Positions 1 to 8,212 of a DNA stretch of 55,084 nt are shown one piece after another. The stretch comes from Lachnospiraceae bacterium. Lineage in GTDB: Bacteria; Bacillota; Clostridia; Lachnospirales; Lachnospiraceae. The translations under genes were made by a program, and so were the position numbers. The DNA is taken from contig JAISSU010000020.1 of assembly GCA_031272985.1 (NCBI GenBank), forward strand, positions 1 through 55,084, written 5' to 3'. Below the pieces are notes generated by a model, which did not search any database, was not told the DNA's origin, and saw only the letters and a program-made list of their open reading frames with translations. Numbering within the stretch: position 1 is the stretch's first letter; the number at the start of each line of letters is the position of its first letter.

Positions 1-932
1 TCCGTTGATAACAGCGTCACCTCAGAGATCTGTTCGACAGACATACCAAGCGCAAGCATCCGCTTTGCCGTAGTTTGTGTTGCTTCAGCCATGCCAGTTG
101 TTCTACCTTCAGCAATTCCCGCGGTTCGCCCTTCGGCAATACCGGCGGCTCTACCCTCTAGAAATCCGTCTTCTCTCGCCTCGTCTTGCCATGTCTTTTT
201 CGCTAATTCTTCATCAAATTCTGTATACAGCATATTCTTAACCTCACTCATGTGCTTTTTAAGAAAGTCCGCTATTATCCTGTTTTTCTGGCAGTATTCA
301 TAGGCTATTTTCAGAGCTTCTGCCAGTTTTCTTTTGTTATTCCATATTTCATTCGCAACGATTGACTCAAATGTCACATATCCATTTAGGTATTCACTTC
401 GTTCTATGAGCTTTTCATTATTGCCTTTGTTTATATTATATACTTCAACTTCCAGTTCGAGCATCCCCCCTGCGATTCCGGGTTGTAACTCTTCCGGAAT
501 GGTCTTGTAAGCTTCCGAGAGCCTTAATGTCTTATGTGACGGATATTTTTTTAATCCATTATACAGCACAATAAACTGCGGCTTATATAGAGGAATCCTT
601 TTTTCACTGTATATTCGTTCTTCACCAATTAATTCTTCATAAATACGCGTTACATACATCAGTAATCGTAGTGGCATGTTATCGTTGATAGTTGACTGGT
701 GTTCTATCATTACTACCAGTTTATCTTCCACTACGAAAGCGACATCATTAAGCAAGCTGTAAAATAAGATGCCTTTTAACGAAACGTCCATCAATTGAGT
801 CGCATCTTTGATGTCAGTTCCCATAAGGGCATTGTAGGCATCCAGAAAACGTTCGGGGTCATTAAAAATAAACCTGAATAAACTGTCTTTTTGTTTCCTG
901 TTAGGTTTTACTTCGTATTCTTTTTTCTTCAT
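1..932 (-). CDS. Rpn-family PD-(D/E)XK nuclease / putative transposase, C-terminus cut by window edge
   Basis: The reading frame is open from an ATG at 932 to the left edge (310 codons), so the C-terminus is missing. An AAGGGAG ribosome binding site lies about 9 nt before the ATG. Family features: an N-terminal segment FRFIFNDPERFLDA, then NDVAF (about residues 62-66) and VVMIEHQST (about 73-81). D63, E77 and Q79 fit the D...ExQ form of the PD-(D/E)XK core, and MPLRLLMYV follows. The tail has three tandem 8-residue units of the form GRxxGIAE and ends with SVEQISEVTLLS, a usual ending in this family. Rpn proteins are DNA endonucleases linked to recombination and phage defence; many carry a transposase_31 label without being part of an insertion sequence. 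No terminal inverted repeats or partner transposase are visible, so I infer a stand-alone gene. Confidence 0.85.
   Translation of the reverse strand, partial: MKKKEYEVKPNRKQKDSLFRFIFNDPERFLDAYNALMGTDIKDATQLMDVSLKGILFYSLLNDVAFVVEDKLVVMIEHQSTINDNMPLRLLMYVTRIYEELIGEERIYSEKRIPLYKPQFIVLYNGLKKYPSHKTLRLSEAYKTIPEELQPGIAGGMLELEVEVYNINKGNNEKLIERSEYLNGYVTFESIVANEIWNNKRKLAEALKIAYEYCQKNRIIADFLKKHMSEVKNMLYTEFDEELAKKTWQDEAREDGFLEGRAAGIAEGRTAGIAEGRTTGMAEATQTTAKRMLALGMSVEQISEVTLLST
84..155 (-). repeat. Three tandem 24-bp units inside the Rpn gene tail
   Basis: Units at 132-155, 108-131 and 84-107 each encode an octapeptide GR[AT][AT]G[IM]AE. The three copies differ by a few bases, so they are diverged tandem duplications. 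Such tails are common in Rpn proteins and vary in copy number. Confidence 0.8.
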
Positions 933-1005
933 TTCTCTTACTCCCTTGATTTTAATGGATATATTTTGAATTTGCAATGCAAATAATCAATCTATTGCCG
1001 ATTAA

Positions 1006-1036
1006 GACGCACATCCCGAGGCCCACGCCGTGCGTC
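1006..1036. repeat. 7-bp inverted repeat GACGCAC/GTGCGTC
   Basis: GACGCAC at 1006-1012 is mirrored by GTGCGTC at 1030-1036 around a GC-rich 17-nt centre. It sits in a GC-rich island (about 1006-1075) between AT-rich flanks. It has no U-run, so it is not a standard terminator. It may be part of a dispersed repeat, which cannot be tested from this window. Confidence 0.45.
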
Positions 1037-1221
1037 TACACGGTCTAATGCGAAATGCACCGTCGCCAAAAAGGCAATAATAAACATGCCTTTTGACAAC
1101 AGGTAATTTTATATGGATATTTTGAAAATCAATCGCATTCAGTGGAACTTACTCGTCCCTTGATAATCAGATATAGAATGCAAGTCGGCGAAAACGCCAT
1201 TTGATTTTTCTGCGGAAAGCA

Positions 1222-1260
1222 CAAAACAAAAACTTCCGACAAATTGGATTATATCGGAAG
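1222..1260 (-). terminator. Rho-independent terminator downstream of the hydrolase gene
   Basis: Read on the minus strand, CTTCCGA (1260-1254) pairs with TCGGAAG (1239-1233) around a 14-nt loop, followed by TTTTTGTTTT down to about 1222. It lies about 115 nt after the hydrolase stop codon. Confidence 0.65.
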
Positions 1261-1375
1261 CTTTGGGGATTTGCAAGAGAAAATTCTCATCTTATTAATC
1301 AATCGTGCGTGTTGCTATAGTCACTCTCTCATTGAGACAGGTCACACAATGGCTTTCATAAACAAAAATGGAGTT

Positions 1376-2503
1376 TTATTCTATCCCCAGTGCTTTTATC
1401 GCATCTATGAATATGTCCGGTTTCTCGGAATGAATATCATGGCCCGATTTCACATTGTCTATCAGTGAGCAATCATCTATAAGCGCGGCTGCCCTGGCAG
1501 CGTCGTCGGCATCACAGGCTGCGAGCAGTACCCCATTGGCATCGTAATACCCATCCCCGTATCCTGCTGCGCAATGCAAATATACAGTTGGACATTTTAT
1601 TGCGGATAGTGCAGTTTCTTCATCAAAGCCCTCATACCAGCTCAAATCATAAAATGTATCCCCGAATAATAGATCGTATTCACCTGTCCCGTTTTGGACA
1701 TTCGCAGTCAATGCAACCGAGGCATTATTAAAACCTGCAGGCAGTGCCCACACACGCGGGATTTCATCGGAATTCTTTTCAATTTCTTTTAAATACGGAT
1801 CAAGTACCAGAGGTTTCCAGCCTTCTTTCCAAAATGTCTGCATATAGCAGTTTTCCAGATACCAGCGCGTGTAATTCGTTTCTGCGGTTTGCCCAAGATA
1901 ATTATGAATCGGCAAAAACCCATCCCGCCATGCGAATGTCTGCTCTATCCTGTCTGGGTCACTGCTTGCGAAATAAGGCGGATCCTCAAGCACGAGTCCA
2001 AGCACTAAATCCTGCGCATTTGCAGAGACATAAGTCGCAATAAGTCCGCCCGATGAATGACCTGATAGAATACAGGGCTCTCCGATTACATTTTCTATAA
2101 ACCAAATCACATCACCCCCGATATTTACACAATTGTACTTTTCGTAATTCTTGCTCGAACCGCCATGACCATAATAGTCAAGTGCATAGACTTTATAGCT
2201 TTTTACAAGCGCAGGCAATACATTGGCGTAATCCTCCCAAGATACCATTTGACCGTGAAGCAGTAGAAGCGGGGTTTTTCCATTATCCTCACTCTCACCG
2301 TAATTAAGTATGCTTCCGTCTTCAAGCTCGACCTGCTTCTCCGTCATATTTGCTTTGTTGAGGTTTTTAATTGCCGCCGAATCAAAGTGATACTGTCGAT
2401 AAGCGATGATATTATATGCCGCAACACAAATAACTATCAGCATAACAATTATGGTGAGAAAAATCTTTAGCTTGCGATGACCGCGTTTCTTTTTTTCCTG
2501 CAT
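1376..2503 (-). CDS. Membrane-anchored alpha/beta hydrolase
   Basis: 375 residues with an ATG start and an AGGAGG site about 7 nt upstream. A basic N-terminus (KKKRGHRKLK) precedes one hydrophobic segment (about residues 13-30), so the protein is probably anchored in the membrane with its catalytic domain outside. LLLLHGQMVSW matches the HG oxyanion region, and GHSSGG around residue 147 is the nucleophile elbow with the catalytic serine. SGHDIHSEKPD near the C-terminus supplies the likely catalytic histidine. Family members are esterases, lipases, haloperoxidase-like enzymes and peptidases; the substrate cannot be told. It is followed by its own terminator and looks monocistronic. Confidence 0.85.
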   Translation of the reverse strand: MQEKKKRGHRKLKIFLTIIVMLIVICVAAYNIIAYRQYHFDSAAIKNLNKANMTEKQVELEDGSILNYGESEDNGKTPLLLLHGQMVSWEDYANVLPALVKSYKVYALDYYGHGGSSKNYEKYNCVNIGGDVIWFIENVIGEPCILSGHSSGGLIATYVSANAQDLVLGLVLEDPPYFASSDPDRIEQTFAWRDGFLPIHNYLGQTAETNYTRWYLENCYMQTFWKEGWKPLVLDPYLKEIEKNSDEIPRVWALPAGFNNASVALTANVQNGTGEYDLLFGDTFYDLSWYEGFDEETALSAIKCPTVYLHCAAGYGDGYYDANGVLLAACDADDAARAAALIDDCSLIDNVKSGHDIHSEKPDIFIDAIKALGIE

Positions 2504-2679
2504 GATATTGCCCTCCTTTGATGTAATTACCCTTTTTCATCATGCCGATGCTTGTGCCCTGTCCACGATAATCAGACAATAACAAGTATTCGAAAGTCTT
2601 CATATCACGGACAAGCAGGTATTTTCATTTCCCTACCTCACTTTAATTTATTAAAATTTCAATTTTTCTTAAATTCTCT

Positions 2680-2709
2680 TTGTACTTTCGCTATTTCTTA
2701 TGATATACT
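2680..2709 (+). promoter_or_regulatory. Extended -10 promoter of the S1-domain gene
   Basis: TTGTAC at 2680-2685, an 18-bp spacer ending in TGA, and TATACT at 2704-2709; the TG makes it an extended -10 promoter. The expected transcript start near 2716 rules out any translation start further upstream and supports the ATG at 2759. Confidence 0.65.
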
Positions 2710-2758
2710 ATGTCCGATATGCAATCTTATCTCGAAAGGAATCTTAAACTATAATACT

Positions 2759-3571
2759 ATGGAAGAATTATTACAGCAAGCACAAAACGCAGAAACCGGA
2801 ACTGCGTTAAATGAAACGCCGGATACCTCCGAAACACAAATCGAGTCCAAACCCACGTCCGCAGGGGATGCAGGCGGCGCTGCCTCGGAAGGGAAACCTG
2901 CTACTGATTCTGTGGAGCCGGGCACTACCATGAAAGATCTGGAAGATCATTTCGACGATGCCAGCCCGTGGAACTTGGTGAAATCTTATCTGGAAAAGAA
3001 AACTCCTCTGCACGTTAAAATTGAAGGAATAGTCAATGGCGGGGCGATTGCGATGGTAGAAGGAATCAGAGGATTCATACCCGCATCACGCCTGTCATTA
3101 TCATATATCGAAAATCTTGAGGATTGGCTCTTAAAAGACATAGACGTCATCGTCCTTGAGGCAGATAAAAAAGAAAAACGTCTCATTCTCTCCGCCCGCG
3201 AATTGCTGCGTGATAAAGAGCGCGAAGACAGAGCTCAGAAAATCTCCGAGGTTAAAATCGGAACTATTATGGACGGAAAAGTAGAGTCTCTGCAGAACTA
3301 TGGCGCATTCGTTGACTTAGGAGATGGTCTGTCAGGATTGGTTCACGTTTCACAGATCAGTCAAAAACGTATAAAAGCACCAAAAGATGTCCTTAAAGAA
3401 GGTCAGGAAGTTAAAGTAAAGGTCACCGCTATTAAGGATGGTAAAATCAGCCTTAGCATGAAGGTATTAGAAGAATCTCCCGTTGAGGAGCATTTCGAAA
3501 AAGTTATCCTTCCAAAATCCGAGAAAATAGGAACAAGTCTCGGGGATTTAATGAAAGGTATCCAAATATAA
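2759..3571 (+). CDS. Protein with two S1 RNA-binding domains
   Basis: 270 residues from the ATG at 2759. The frame is open further upstream, but a promoter at 2680-2709 lies inside that extension and its translation is not protein-like. The best ribosome-binding match, AAAGGA at 2735-2740, is far from the ATG (18 nt). The first 75 residues are acidic and low in complexity (Ala, Thr, Glu, Ser). Two S1 folds follow: a divergent one (about 82-150, IEGIVNGGAIAMVEGIRGFI) and a canonical one (about 165-240, GKVESLQNYGAFVDLGDGL and GLVHVSQIS). The protein resembles short ribosomal-S1-like proteins of Firmicutes that bind RNA or ribosomes. It has its own promoter and terminator, so it is monocistronic. 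Confidence 0.85.
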   Translation: MEELLQQAQNAETGTALNETPDTSETQIESKPTSAGDAGGAASEGKPATDSVEPGTTMKDLEDHFDDASPWNLVKSYLEKKTPLHVKIEGIVNGGAIAMVEGIRGFIPASRLSLSYIENLEDWLLKDIDVIVLEADKKEKRLILSARELLRDKEREDRAQKISEVKIGTIMDGKVESLQNYGAFVDLGDGLSGLVHVSQISQKRIKAPKDVLKEGQEVKVKVTAIKDGKISLSMKVLEESPVEEHFEKVILPKSEKIGTSLGDLMKGIQI

Positions 3572-3596
3572 TTTATATTAACTATGAAAATTAGAC

Positions 3597-3640
3597 AATC
3601 CGGAGAGACTGACAGTTTCTCCGGATTTTGTTATTATTTT
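3597..3640 (+). terminator. Strong Rho-independent terminator of the S1-domain gene
   Basis: AATCCGGAGA (3597-3606) pairs perfectly with TCTCCGGATT (3618-3627) around an 11-nt loop, followed by a T-rich run TTTTGTTATTATTTT. The same hairpin may serve the convergent dapF transcript, although the T-run on that side is poorer. Confidence 0.9.
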
Positions 3641-3658
3641 ATTATTACTTTTTTAATC

Positions 3659-4495
3659 TCAGAACTCCCAATTTCCTGTAAAAACAGTTACCGCAGGTCC
3701 TGTCATGTAAATTTCATCAGACTTTTTATCCCATTCAATCATTAATTCCCCTCCGATTAGAATCACCCTAACCGGCGAAGTACAATATCCATTTGCAATT
3801 GATGCCACAGCTGAAGCGCAAGCACCTGTCCCGCAGGCAAGAGTCTCCGCGCTTCCGCGCTCCCAGACGCGCATCTCTATGACATGTGTATCAATCACAC
3901 GTACAAATTCTGTATTTACACCTTCAGGGAAACAATCCGCGTATTCAAACAAAGGGCCAATTTTTTCGAGATTTAATTCATTAGGATCATCCACGAAAAC
4001 CACTGCGTGCGGATTACCCATTGAAACAGCCGTCACTTCCCAGGGATAGCCGCCGATTTCGAGTGGCTCTCTCATGAGCAATGGTTTTGGGTAGATTACG
4101 GGAATTTCCTTAGTACGAAATTCAGGCTTCCCCATTACGACTCTAACTGAAACGACTTTATTGTCATCTCCTACCGTCAAGTCAAGCGTTTTCACCCCGG
4201 ATAGGGTCTCAACGCTCATTTTTGTGTCCTTCACCAATCCATTATCATAAGAATATTTTCCGACGCAACGAATCCCGTTTCCGCACATCTTTGCCTCAGA
4301 ACCATCGGCATTAAAAATAGACATTTTCACATCCGCAATATCCGAAGGACCAATCAAAACCAGCCCATCCGATCCGATGCCGAAATGCCTGTCGCTGATA
4401 TTACGCGAAATTTTTTCCGGGTCTTTTACGGTTTCTTCAAATGTATTCACATATACATAATCATTTCCGCAGCCTTGCATCTTTGTAAATTTCAT
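3659..4495 (-). CDS. dapF: Diaminopimelate epimerase
   Basis: DapF interconverts LL- and meso-diaminopimelate, the last step before the meso form used for peptidoglycan and lysine. 278 residues from the ATG at 4495, which has a GGAGG site 5-6 nt upstream; the frame stays open to 4558, but that extension has no such site. MKFTKMQGCGNDYV at the start is typical. The two catalytic cysteines lie in MCGNGIRCVG (about residue 72) and LACGTGACA (about 222). The length fits the family (about 275). It is the last gene of the nitrogen block, about 100 nt after the ANTAR gene, and converges with the S1-domain gene. Confidence 0.97.
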   Translation of the reverse strand: MKFTKMQGCGNDYVYVNTFEETVKDPEKISRNISDRHFGIGSDGLVLIGPSDIADVKMSIFNADGSEAKMCGNGIRCVGKYSYDNGLVKDTKMSVETLSGVKTLDLTVGDDNKVVSVRVVMGKPEFRTKEIPVIYPKPLLMREPLEIGGYPWEVTAVSMGNPHAVVFVDDPNELNLEKIGPLFEYADCFPEGVNTEFVRVIDTHVIEMRVWERGSAETLACGTGACASAVASIANGYCTSPVRVILIGGELMIEWDKKSDEIYMTGPAVTVFTGNWEF

Positions 4496-4599
4496 TATTA
4501 CCTCCGTTATCTCGGGACGAAGTGGACATCGTTCACTACGATAAATCATTGTAATCATATTACCATCTTCGTCATGGACCTTTAGGTCACGGATCAGAA

Positions 4600-5148
4600 T
4601 TATTCGGAAATGATAGACAGCACCATCTCCGCCATTTCCACCATATTTGTACCGCTGTCCATGCTGTTTTTCTGCAAATACCTATGAGCCTCTTCTTCGG
4701 TCAAGTGGTTTCGTTCCATTAATAGCGCCTTCGCCTTAAGGATAATAACCTCTTGCTCAGGATTGCGTACCCTTCGCTCCTGCCGCTTTTTCTTTCGGCG
4801 TTGCTCCATTCCACGCAATAGCATATTGACAGTGTTTAATAAATCATAGACTTTTACGGGCATTGCGAGGCTGATTACACCTTTTACCGCCCTACCACCT
4901 GTCCTCCCCGCAGAACTAATCAGCAATACCTCAAAACGCTCCGAAAGAAATTCCCGAAGCTGGCTGTATAGCATATCCTTTAATTGGTAACCGCAGATCA
5001 CGATTCCCTCATCGACGCTGTCAGCATATTGGATAGCCTGCGTACCGCTCGTACATGAGGCGAGAGTCTGAATACCGCCCCGCATGAGCAAATTACGAAT
5101 ATTCGCCGCATTGTCCGGGTTCGCAAACGCCACAATGATTCCAACCAC
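4600..5148 (-). CDS. ANTAR-domain antiterminator, NitR-like, with degenerate receiver domain
   Basis: 182 residues from a GTG start; a GGGGG element lies 8-9 nt upstream, and the ATG between them runs straight into a stop codon. The N-terminal 110 residues have the order of strands and helices of a response-regulator receiver, but where the phospho-acceptor Asp is expected the sequence reads GIVICGYQLKDM. This looks like a pseudo-receiver not controlled by phosphorylation. The C-terminus (about 125-180) is an ANTAR domain: basic stretch, then VIILKAKALLMERNHLTEEEAHRYLQ cut by helices as usual, and a hydrophobic end. ANTAR proteins bind paired hexaloop hairpins in leader RNA and block termination. 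NitR-type proteins next to glnA in clostridia are linked to nitrogen control. The gene lies 63 nt after glnA. Confidence 0.85.
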   Translation of the reverse strand: MVGIIVAFANPDNAANIRNLLMRGGIQTLASCTSGTQAIQYADSVDEGIVICGYQLKDMLYSQLREFLSERFEVLLISSAGRTGGRAVKGVISLAMPVKVYDLLNTVNMLLRGMEQRRKKKRQERRVRNPEQEVIILKAKALLMERNHLTEEEAHRYLQKNSMDSGTNMVEMAEMVLSIISE

Positions 5149-5165
5149 CTACATGCCCCCGTATC

Positions 5166-5190
5166 CAAGTAGTCATATTCAAGTAGTCAT
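5166..5190. repeat. Two copies of CAAGTAGTCAT between glnA and the ANTAR gene
   Basis: Identical 11-mers at 5166-5176 and 5180-5190, 14 bp apart. They lie in the 63-bp gap just before the GTG of the ANTAR gene. No function is evident; binding of a protein or of the ANTAR product to the RNA is conceivable. Confidence 0.5.
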
Positions 5191-5211
5191 TTACAGTCAG
5201 GTCTTTCAATG

Positions 5212-6537
5212 TCAAAGCAGGTATTTATCAAGCTCCCACGCCGTAATCGAAGCGCGATAGTCACGGTGCTCTTCTTCTTTTGCAGTAATGAGCTTTTTCG
5301 CCAAATCTTCGCCCAATATCCCGCGGATTAATTCGTCTTTTTCAAATTCCCTGATAGCCTCAAGGAGACTGCCCGGAAGAGAATCCACGCCAATAGCTTC
5401 TCTTTCCTCATTTGACATTGCGAAGATGTTTGTATCCAAACTCGGCGGCGGCTCTATTTTATTCCTAATCCCATCAAGTCCCGCCGCCAAACACCCTGCT
5501 AAAGCTAAATAGGGATTTGCGGAAGGGTCGGGATTTCGAAGCTCCAGCCTCGTGCCTTCACCTCTCGTGGCGGGTATTCTGATAAGAGGCGTCCTGTTTT
5601 TCATGGCCCATGCGATGCTGACAGGTGCCTCATATCCCGGAATCAGTCGTTTATATGAATTTACAATAGGATTTGTAAGGAAGCAAAGCGCTTTAACGTG
5701 CTTTAATAGCCCGCCGATAAACCAATAGGCTTCTTTGCTTAATCCCTTCGGATCAGTTTCGTCGGCAAAAACATTCACGCCGTCTTTTTTCAAAGACATA
5801 TTTAAATGCATTCCCGAGCCATTGATTCCGGCTTTTGGTTTTGGCATGAAAGTCGCGTGCAGTCCATGCCTTTTGGCAATCGTTTTGACCACGAATTTGA
5901 ATGTCATAATATTATCGGCAGTCGTCAAAGCCTCGTCATAGTGAAAATCAATCTCATGCTGAGCAGGAGCCACCTCATGATGCGACGCCTCAATGGTAAA
6001 GCCCATCTCCTCTAAGGTCAGAACGATATCACGTCTCGCATTTTCACCGAAATCCAATGGTCCCAAATCAAAATAGCTGGCCGTCTCAAAAGAAATCGTC
6101 GTCGGAAGTCCATTTTCATCAGTCTGGAAAAGGAAAAATTCACACTCCGGTCCGACATCAAACTCAAAACCCAAATCCGCGGCTTCCTTAATCACTTTCT
6201 TAAGAATATAGCGCGGATCACTTTCAAATACGCTCTGGTCGGATTTGTATACATCGCAAATCAATCTGGCAACTTTTCCATCCTGAGGTCTCCACGGGAA
6301 AATAGTGAATGAATTAAGATCCGGATAAAGATACATATCCGACTCCTCAATCCTCGCAAAGCCTTCAATAGACGAACCATCAAACATACACTGATTTGCT
6401 AAGGCTTTTTTTAGCTGACTATCTGTGATTGCCATGTTTTTCATAGTTCCGAAGATATCGGTAAATTGAAGACGAATAAAGCGAACGTCTTCCTCCTCAA
6501 CTATTCGCAGAATGTCTTCGTTTGAATAAGTATTCAT
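5212..6537 (-). CDS. glnA: Glutamine synthetase type I (GSI-alpha size class)
   Basis: Makes glutamine from glutamate, ammonia and ATP in the cytoplasm. 441 residues, ATG with a GGGAGG site about 7 nt upstream. Visible signatures: [11 protein letters not shown] near the N-terminus, [10 protein letters not shown] (about 52-61), the metal- and glutamate-binding [12 protein letters not shown] (about 240), and [19 protein letters not shown] (about 318-336) with the ammonium/ATP-site arginines. The length and the absence of an adenylylation-type NLYDLP motif place it with Firmicutes GSI-alpha, which is usually feedback-controlled and not covalently modified. It starts 13 nt after the TM1266-type regulator and precedes the ANTAR gene, so the three are probably co-transcribed. 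Confidence 0.98.
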   Translation of the reverse strand: MNTYSNEDILRIVEEEDVRFIRLQFTDIFGTMKNMAITDSQLKKALANQCMFDGSSIEGFARIEESDMYLYPDLNSFTIFPWRPQDGKVARLICDVYKSDQSVFESDPRYILKKVIKEAADLGFEFDVGPECEFFLFQTDENGLPTTISFETASYFDLGPLDFGENARRDIVLTLEEMGFTIEASHHEVAPAQHEIDFHYDEALTTADNIMTFKFVVKTIAKRHGLHATFMPKPKAGINGSGMHLNMSLKKDGVNVFADETDPKGLSKEAYWFIGGLLKHVKALCFLTNPIVNSYKRLIPGYEAPVSIAWAMKNRTPLIRIPATRGEGTRLELRNPDPSANPYLALAGCLAAGLDGIRNKIEPPPSLDTNIFAMSNEEREAIGVDSLPGSLLEAIREFEKDELIRGILGEDLAKKLITAKEEEHRDYRASITAWELDKYLL

Positions 6538-6550
6538 ATCGTGCCTCCCG

Positions 6551-6793
6551 TTAATTTGCAGTCAACGTTTTTGCGGCGACTCCGTTTATCATGCCAAGTT
6601 TCCCCGAGAGCGCGCTCGTGACATCGCCCGGCGCATCCAATACGACGCTGATTATCGAAACGCCTCTCTCCTTATACGGAATACCCTGCCTTCCGACAAC
6701 ATAATCACGATACAAATGCAGTAACTTATTGACTTCCTCCACTGCGGTCGACTCTTTTACGATAATACTGACTACGGTCACTCTTTTTTCCAT
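6551..6793 (-). CDS. TM1266-type iron-only hydrogenase system regulator (ACT/NikR-like fold)
   Basis: 80 residues, ATG with a GGGAGG site. The sequence fits the small TM1266 / TIGR03959-type family: a short strand RVTVVSIIV, then [17 protein letters not shown], then ISVVLDAP, and a final [15 protein letters not shown]. Members have a fold like the NikR metal-binding domain and usually sit near the [FeFe]-hydrogenase maturation genes hydE, hydF and hydG. None of those genes is in this window; here it lies 13 nt before glnA. Its partner or ligand is not known from the sequence. I am confident of the family; a hydrogenase role here is only inherited from the name. Confidence 0.88.
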   Translation of the reverse strand: MEKRVTVVSIIVKESTAVEEVNKLLHLYRDYVVGRQGIPYKERGVSIISVVLDAPGDVTSALSGKLGMINGVAAKTLTAN

Positions 6794-6937
6794 TTTGCGC
6801 CTCCCTACGGTTTTTGCTCATTTTCTGAAATAGTTCAATAATGCTACGTAAATAAATTACCTAATAATCTGTATTTCATTTCTTATATTTATCTAAGTAA
6901 TTCGTTAATTCAAACGTGAAACAATGCTTGATAAATT

Positions 6938-8152
6938 TCAACCTTGCTTAACAGTGTCAGCGATTTTTGCTGCCAGCGAGCATAATTCATCATGCCTTGC
7001 CATTTTTAGTGTTGATTTTATTGTCAATACAGGTTCAATAATTTCCATATCTTTCATTTCCAATAATTTATTGATGATCAACTTTCCGGAATTAGGCGCC
7101 CAGGTGCCATTTTCAATAATCGCTACCGTTCTATTCTGGACCTTCAAATTCTTCATATCCTCAAGTAAATTATCCATCGGCGGATAAACCCCGCCGTTAT
7201 AAGTAGAGCAAGCAATAACCAAGTGACTGCATCTGAATATTTCTCCGATTAATTCGGAAACATGAGTCGATGAAACATCGTGAACAGCGATTTTTTTAAC
7301 TCCCGCGTCCGCGAGTCTGAATGCGAGTGCATTCGCCGTCTGCTCGGTATTTCCGTAAATCGAACCATATATGATAACGACCGCGTTTTCTTCCGGCTCG
7401 TATGTGCTCCATTTCTGGTATTTATCAAGAAATAACGATAAATCAGTTCTCCAAATAGGGCCATGAAGCGGACATATCACAGCGATGTCAAGCGGCGTCA
7501 GTTTCTTAAGGAGCGCCTGGACATTATTTCCGAATTTCCCTACGATATTAGCATAATAACGTCTGGCGTCATTTAACCATTCTTTCTCAAATGCAATCTC
7601 ATCATCGAAAATATGACCGTTTAACGCACCGAAAACACCGAACGCATCCGCCGAAAACAAGATTTTCTCATATGAATCATAAGTCACTATGACCTCGGGC
7701 CAATGTACCATAGGAGCGGTAATAAACTGCAATGTGCGCTTTCCGATATTTAATGTGTCACCTTCTTTTACCTCAATTGTGCGTCCCGAAAAATCACTTT
7801 CAAAAAACTGTCCCATCATCGCTATCGCTTTTGCGCTCGCGACAATCTTCATCTCGGGAAATTTCTTTAAGAGGACTTCAATATTCGCTCCGTGGTCAGG
7901 CTCCATATGCTGAACTATTAAGTAATCAAGACCTCTCCCCCATTGCGAGAGCGTCCAGTCAATATTCGTAAGAAACTGAAATGATGCCCCCGCATCAACA
8001 GTATCCATTAGAGTAACCTTTTCATCTTTAATCAGGTAGGAATTATATGAGACACCCCTCGGTATCGGAAAGAGATTCTCAAATCTCGCAAGTCTCCTGT
8101 CATTGCATCCCACCCAAACAATTTCGTTATTAACTTCTCTGACACTATGCAT
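6938..8152 (-). CDS. fprA: Flavodiiron protein (A-type flavoprotein)
   Basis: 404 residues, ATG with GCGGAGG upstream. The N-terminal metallo-beta-lactamase-like domain carries the diiron ligands: QHMEPDHGAN (HxExDH), a middle histidine in MVHWPEV, FSADAFGVFG with the bridging aspartate, and ICPLHGPIW with the last histidine. The C-terminal flavodoxin domain begins near residue 258 with IYGSIYGNTEQTA, the FMN phosphate loop. Such proteins reduce O2 to water or NO to N2O in anaerobes, with electrons from rubredoxin or a related carrier; no rubredoxin is encoded nearby. The gap of 144 nt to the next gene could hold a promoter, but I could not assign one firmly. Confidence 0.96.
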   Translation of the reverse strand: MHSVREVNNEIVWVGCNDRRLARFENLFPIPRGVSYNSYLIKDEKVTLMDTVDAGASFQFLTNIDWTLSQWGRGLDYLIVQHMEPDHGANIEVLLKKFPEMKIVASAKAIAMMGQFFESDFSGRTIEVKEGDTLNIGKRTLQFITAPMVHWPEVIVTYDSYEKILFSADAFGVFGALNGHIFDDEIAFEKEWLNDARRYYANIVGKFGNNVQALLKKLTPLDIAVICPLHGPIWRTDLSLFLDKYQKWSTYEPEENAVVIIYGSIYGNTEQTANALAFRLADAGVKKIAVHDVSSTHVSELIGEIFRCSHLVIACSTYNGGVYPPMDNLLEDMKNLKVQNRTVAIIENGTWAPNSGKLIINKLLEMKDMEIIEPVLTIKSTLKMARHDELCSLAAKIADTVKQG

Positions 8153-8212
8153 GATATACCTCCGCTATTACTGAATATCAGTCTAAAAACTTTTCAAGTG
8201 CTAATTGTATTT

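Larger units (their letters stand above)
933..1375. other. Intergenic stretch with two inverted repeats, no gene seen
   Basis: About 440 bases between the Rpn gene and the hydrolase. I find no convincing gene. It holds the inverted repeat at 1006-1036 and the terminator at 1222-1260, described separately. Confidence 0.6.

Noticed and set aside
1..932. Insertion sequence
   Set aside because: Rpn proteins carry a transposase label, but no terminal inverted repeats or target-site duplication are visible in the window.
949..977. TTGCAA-17-TAAAAT promoter-like sequence before the Rpn gene
   Set aside because: The transcript would start inside the ribosome binding site, leaving it incomplete.
1244..1468. 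Plus-strand frame of 74 codons
   Set aside because: Overlaps the hydrolase 3' end and its terminator, with no ribosome binding site or recognisable protein features.
2412..2603. Short minus-strand frame overlapping the hydrolase start, beginning MKTFEYLLLSDYRGQG
   Set aside because: Its second half is the hydrolase region in another frame. The first half looks a little like a gene remnant, but it is too short to assign and has no ribosome binding site of note.
6794..6937. Paired hexaloop ANTAR target hairpins before the TM1266-type gene
   Set aside because: I looked for two stem-loops with six-base loops and found only weak AT-rich pairings.
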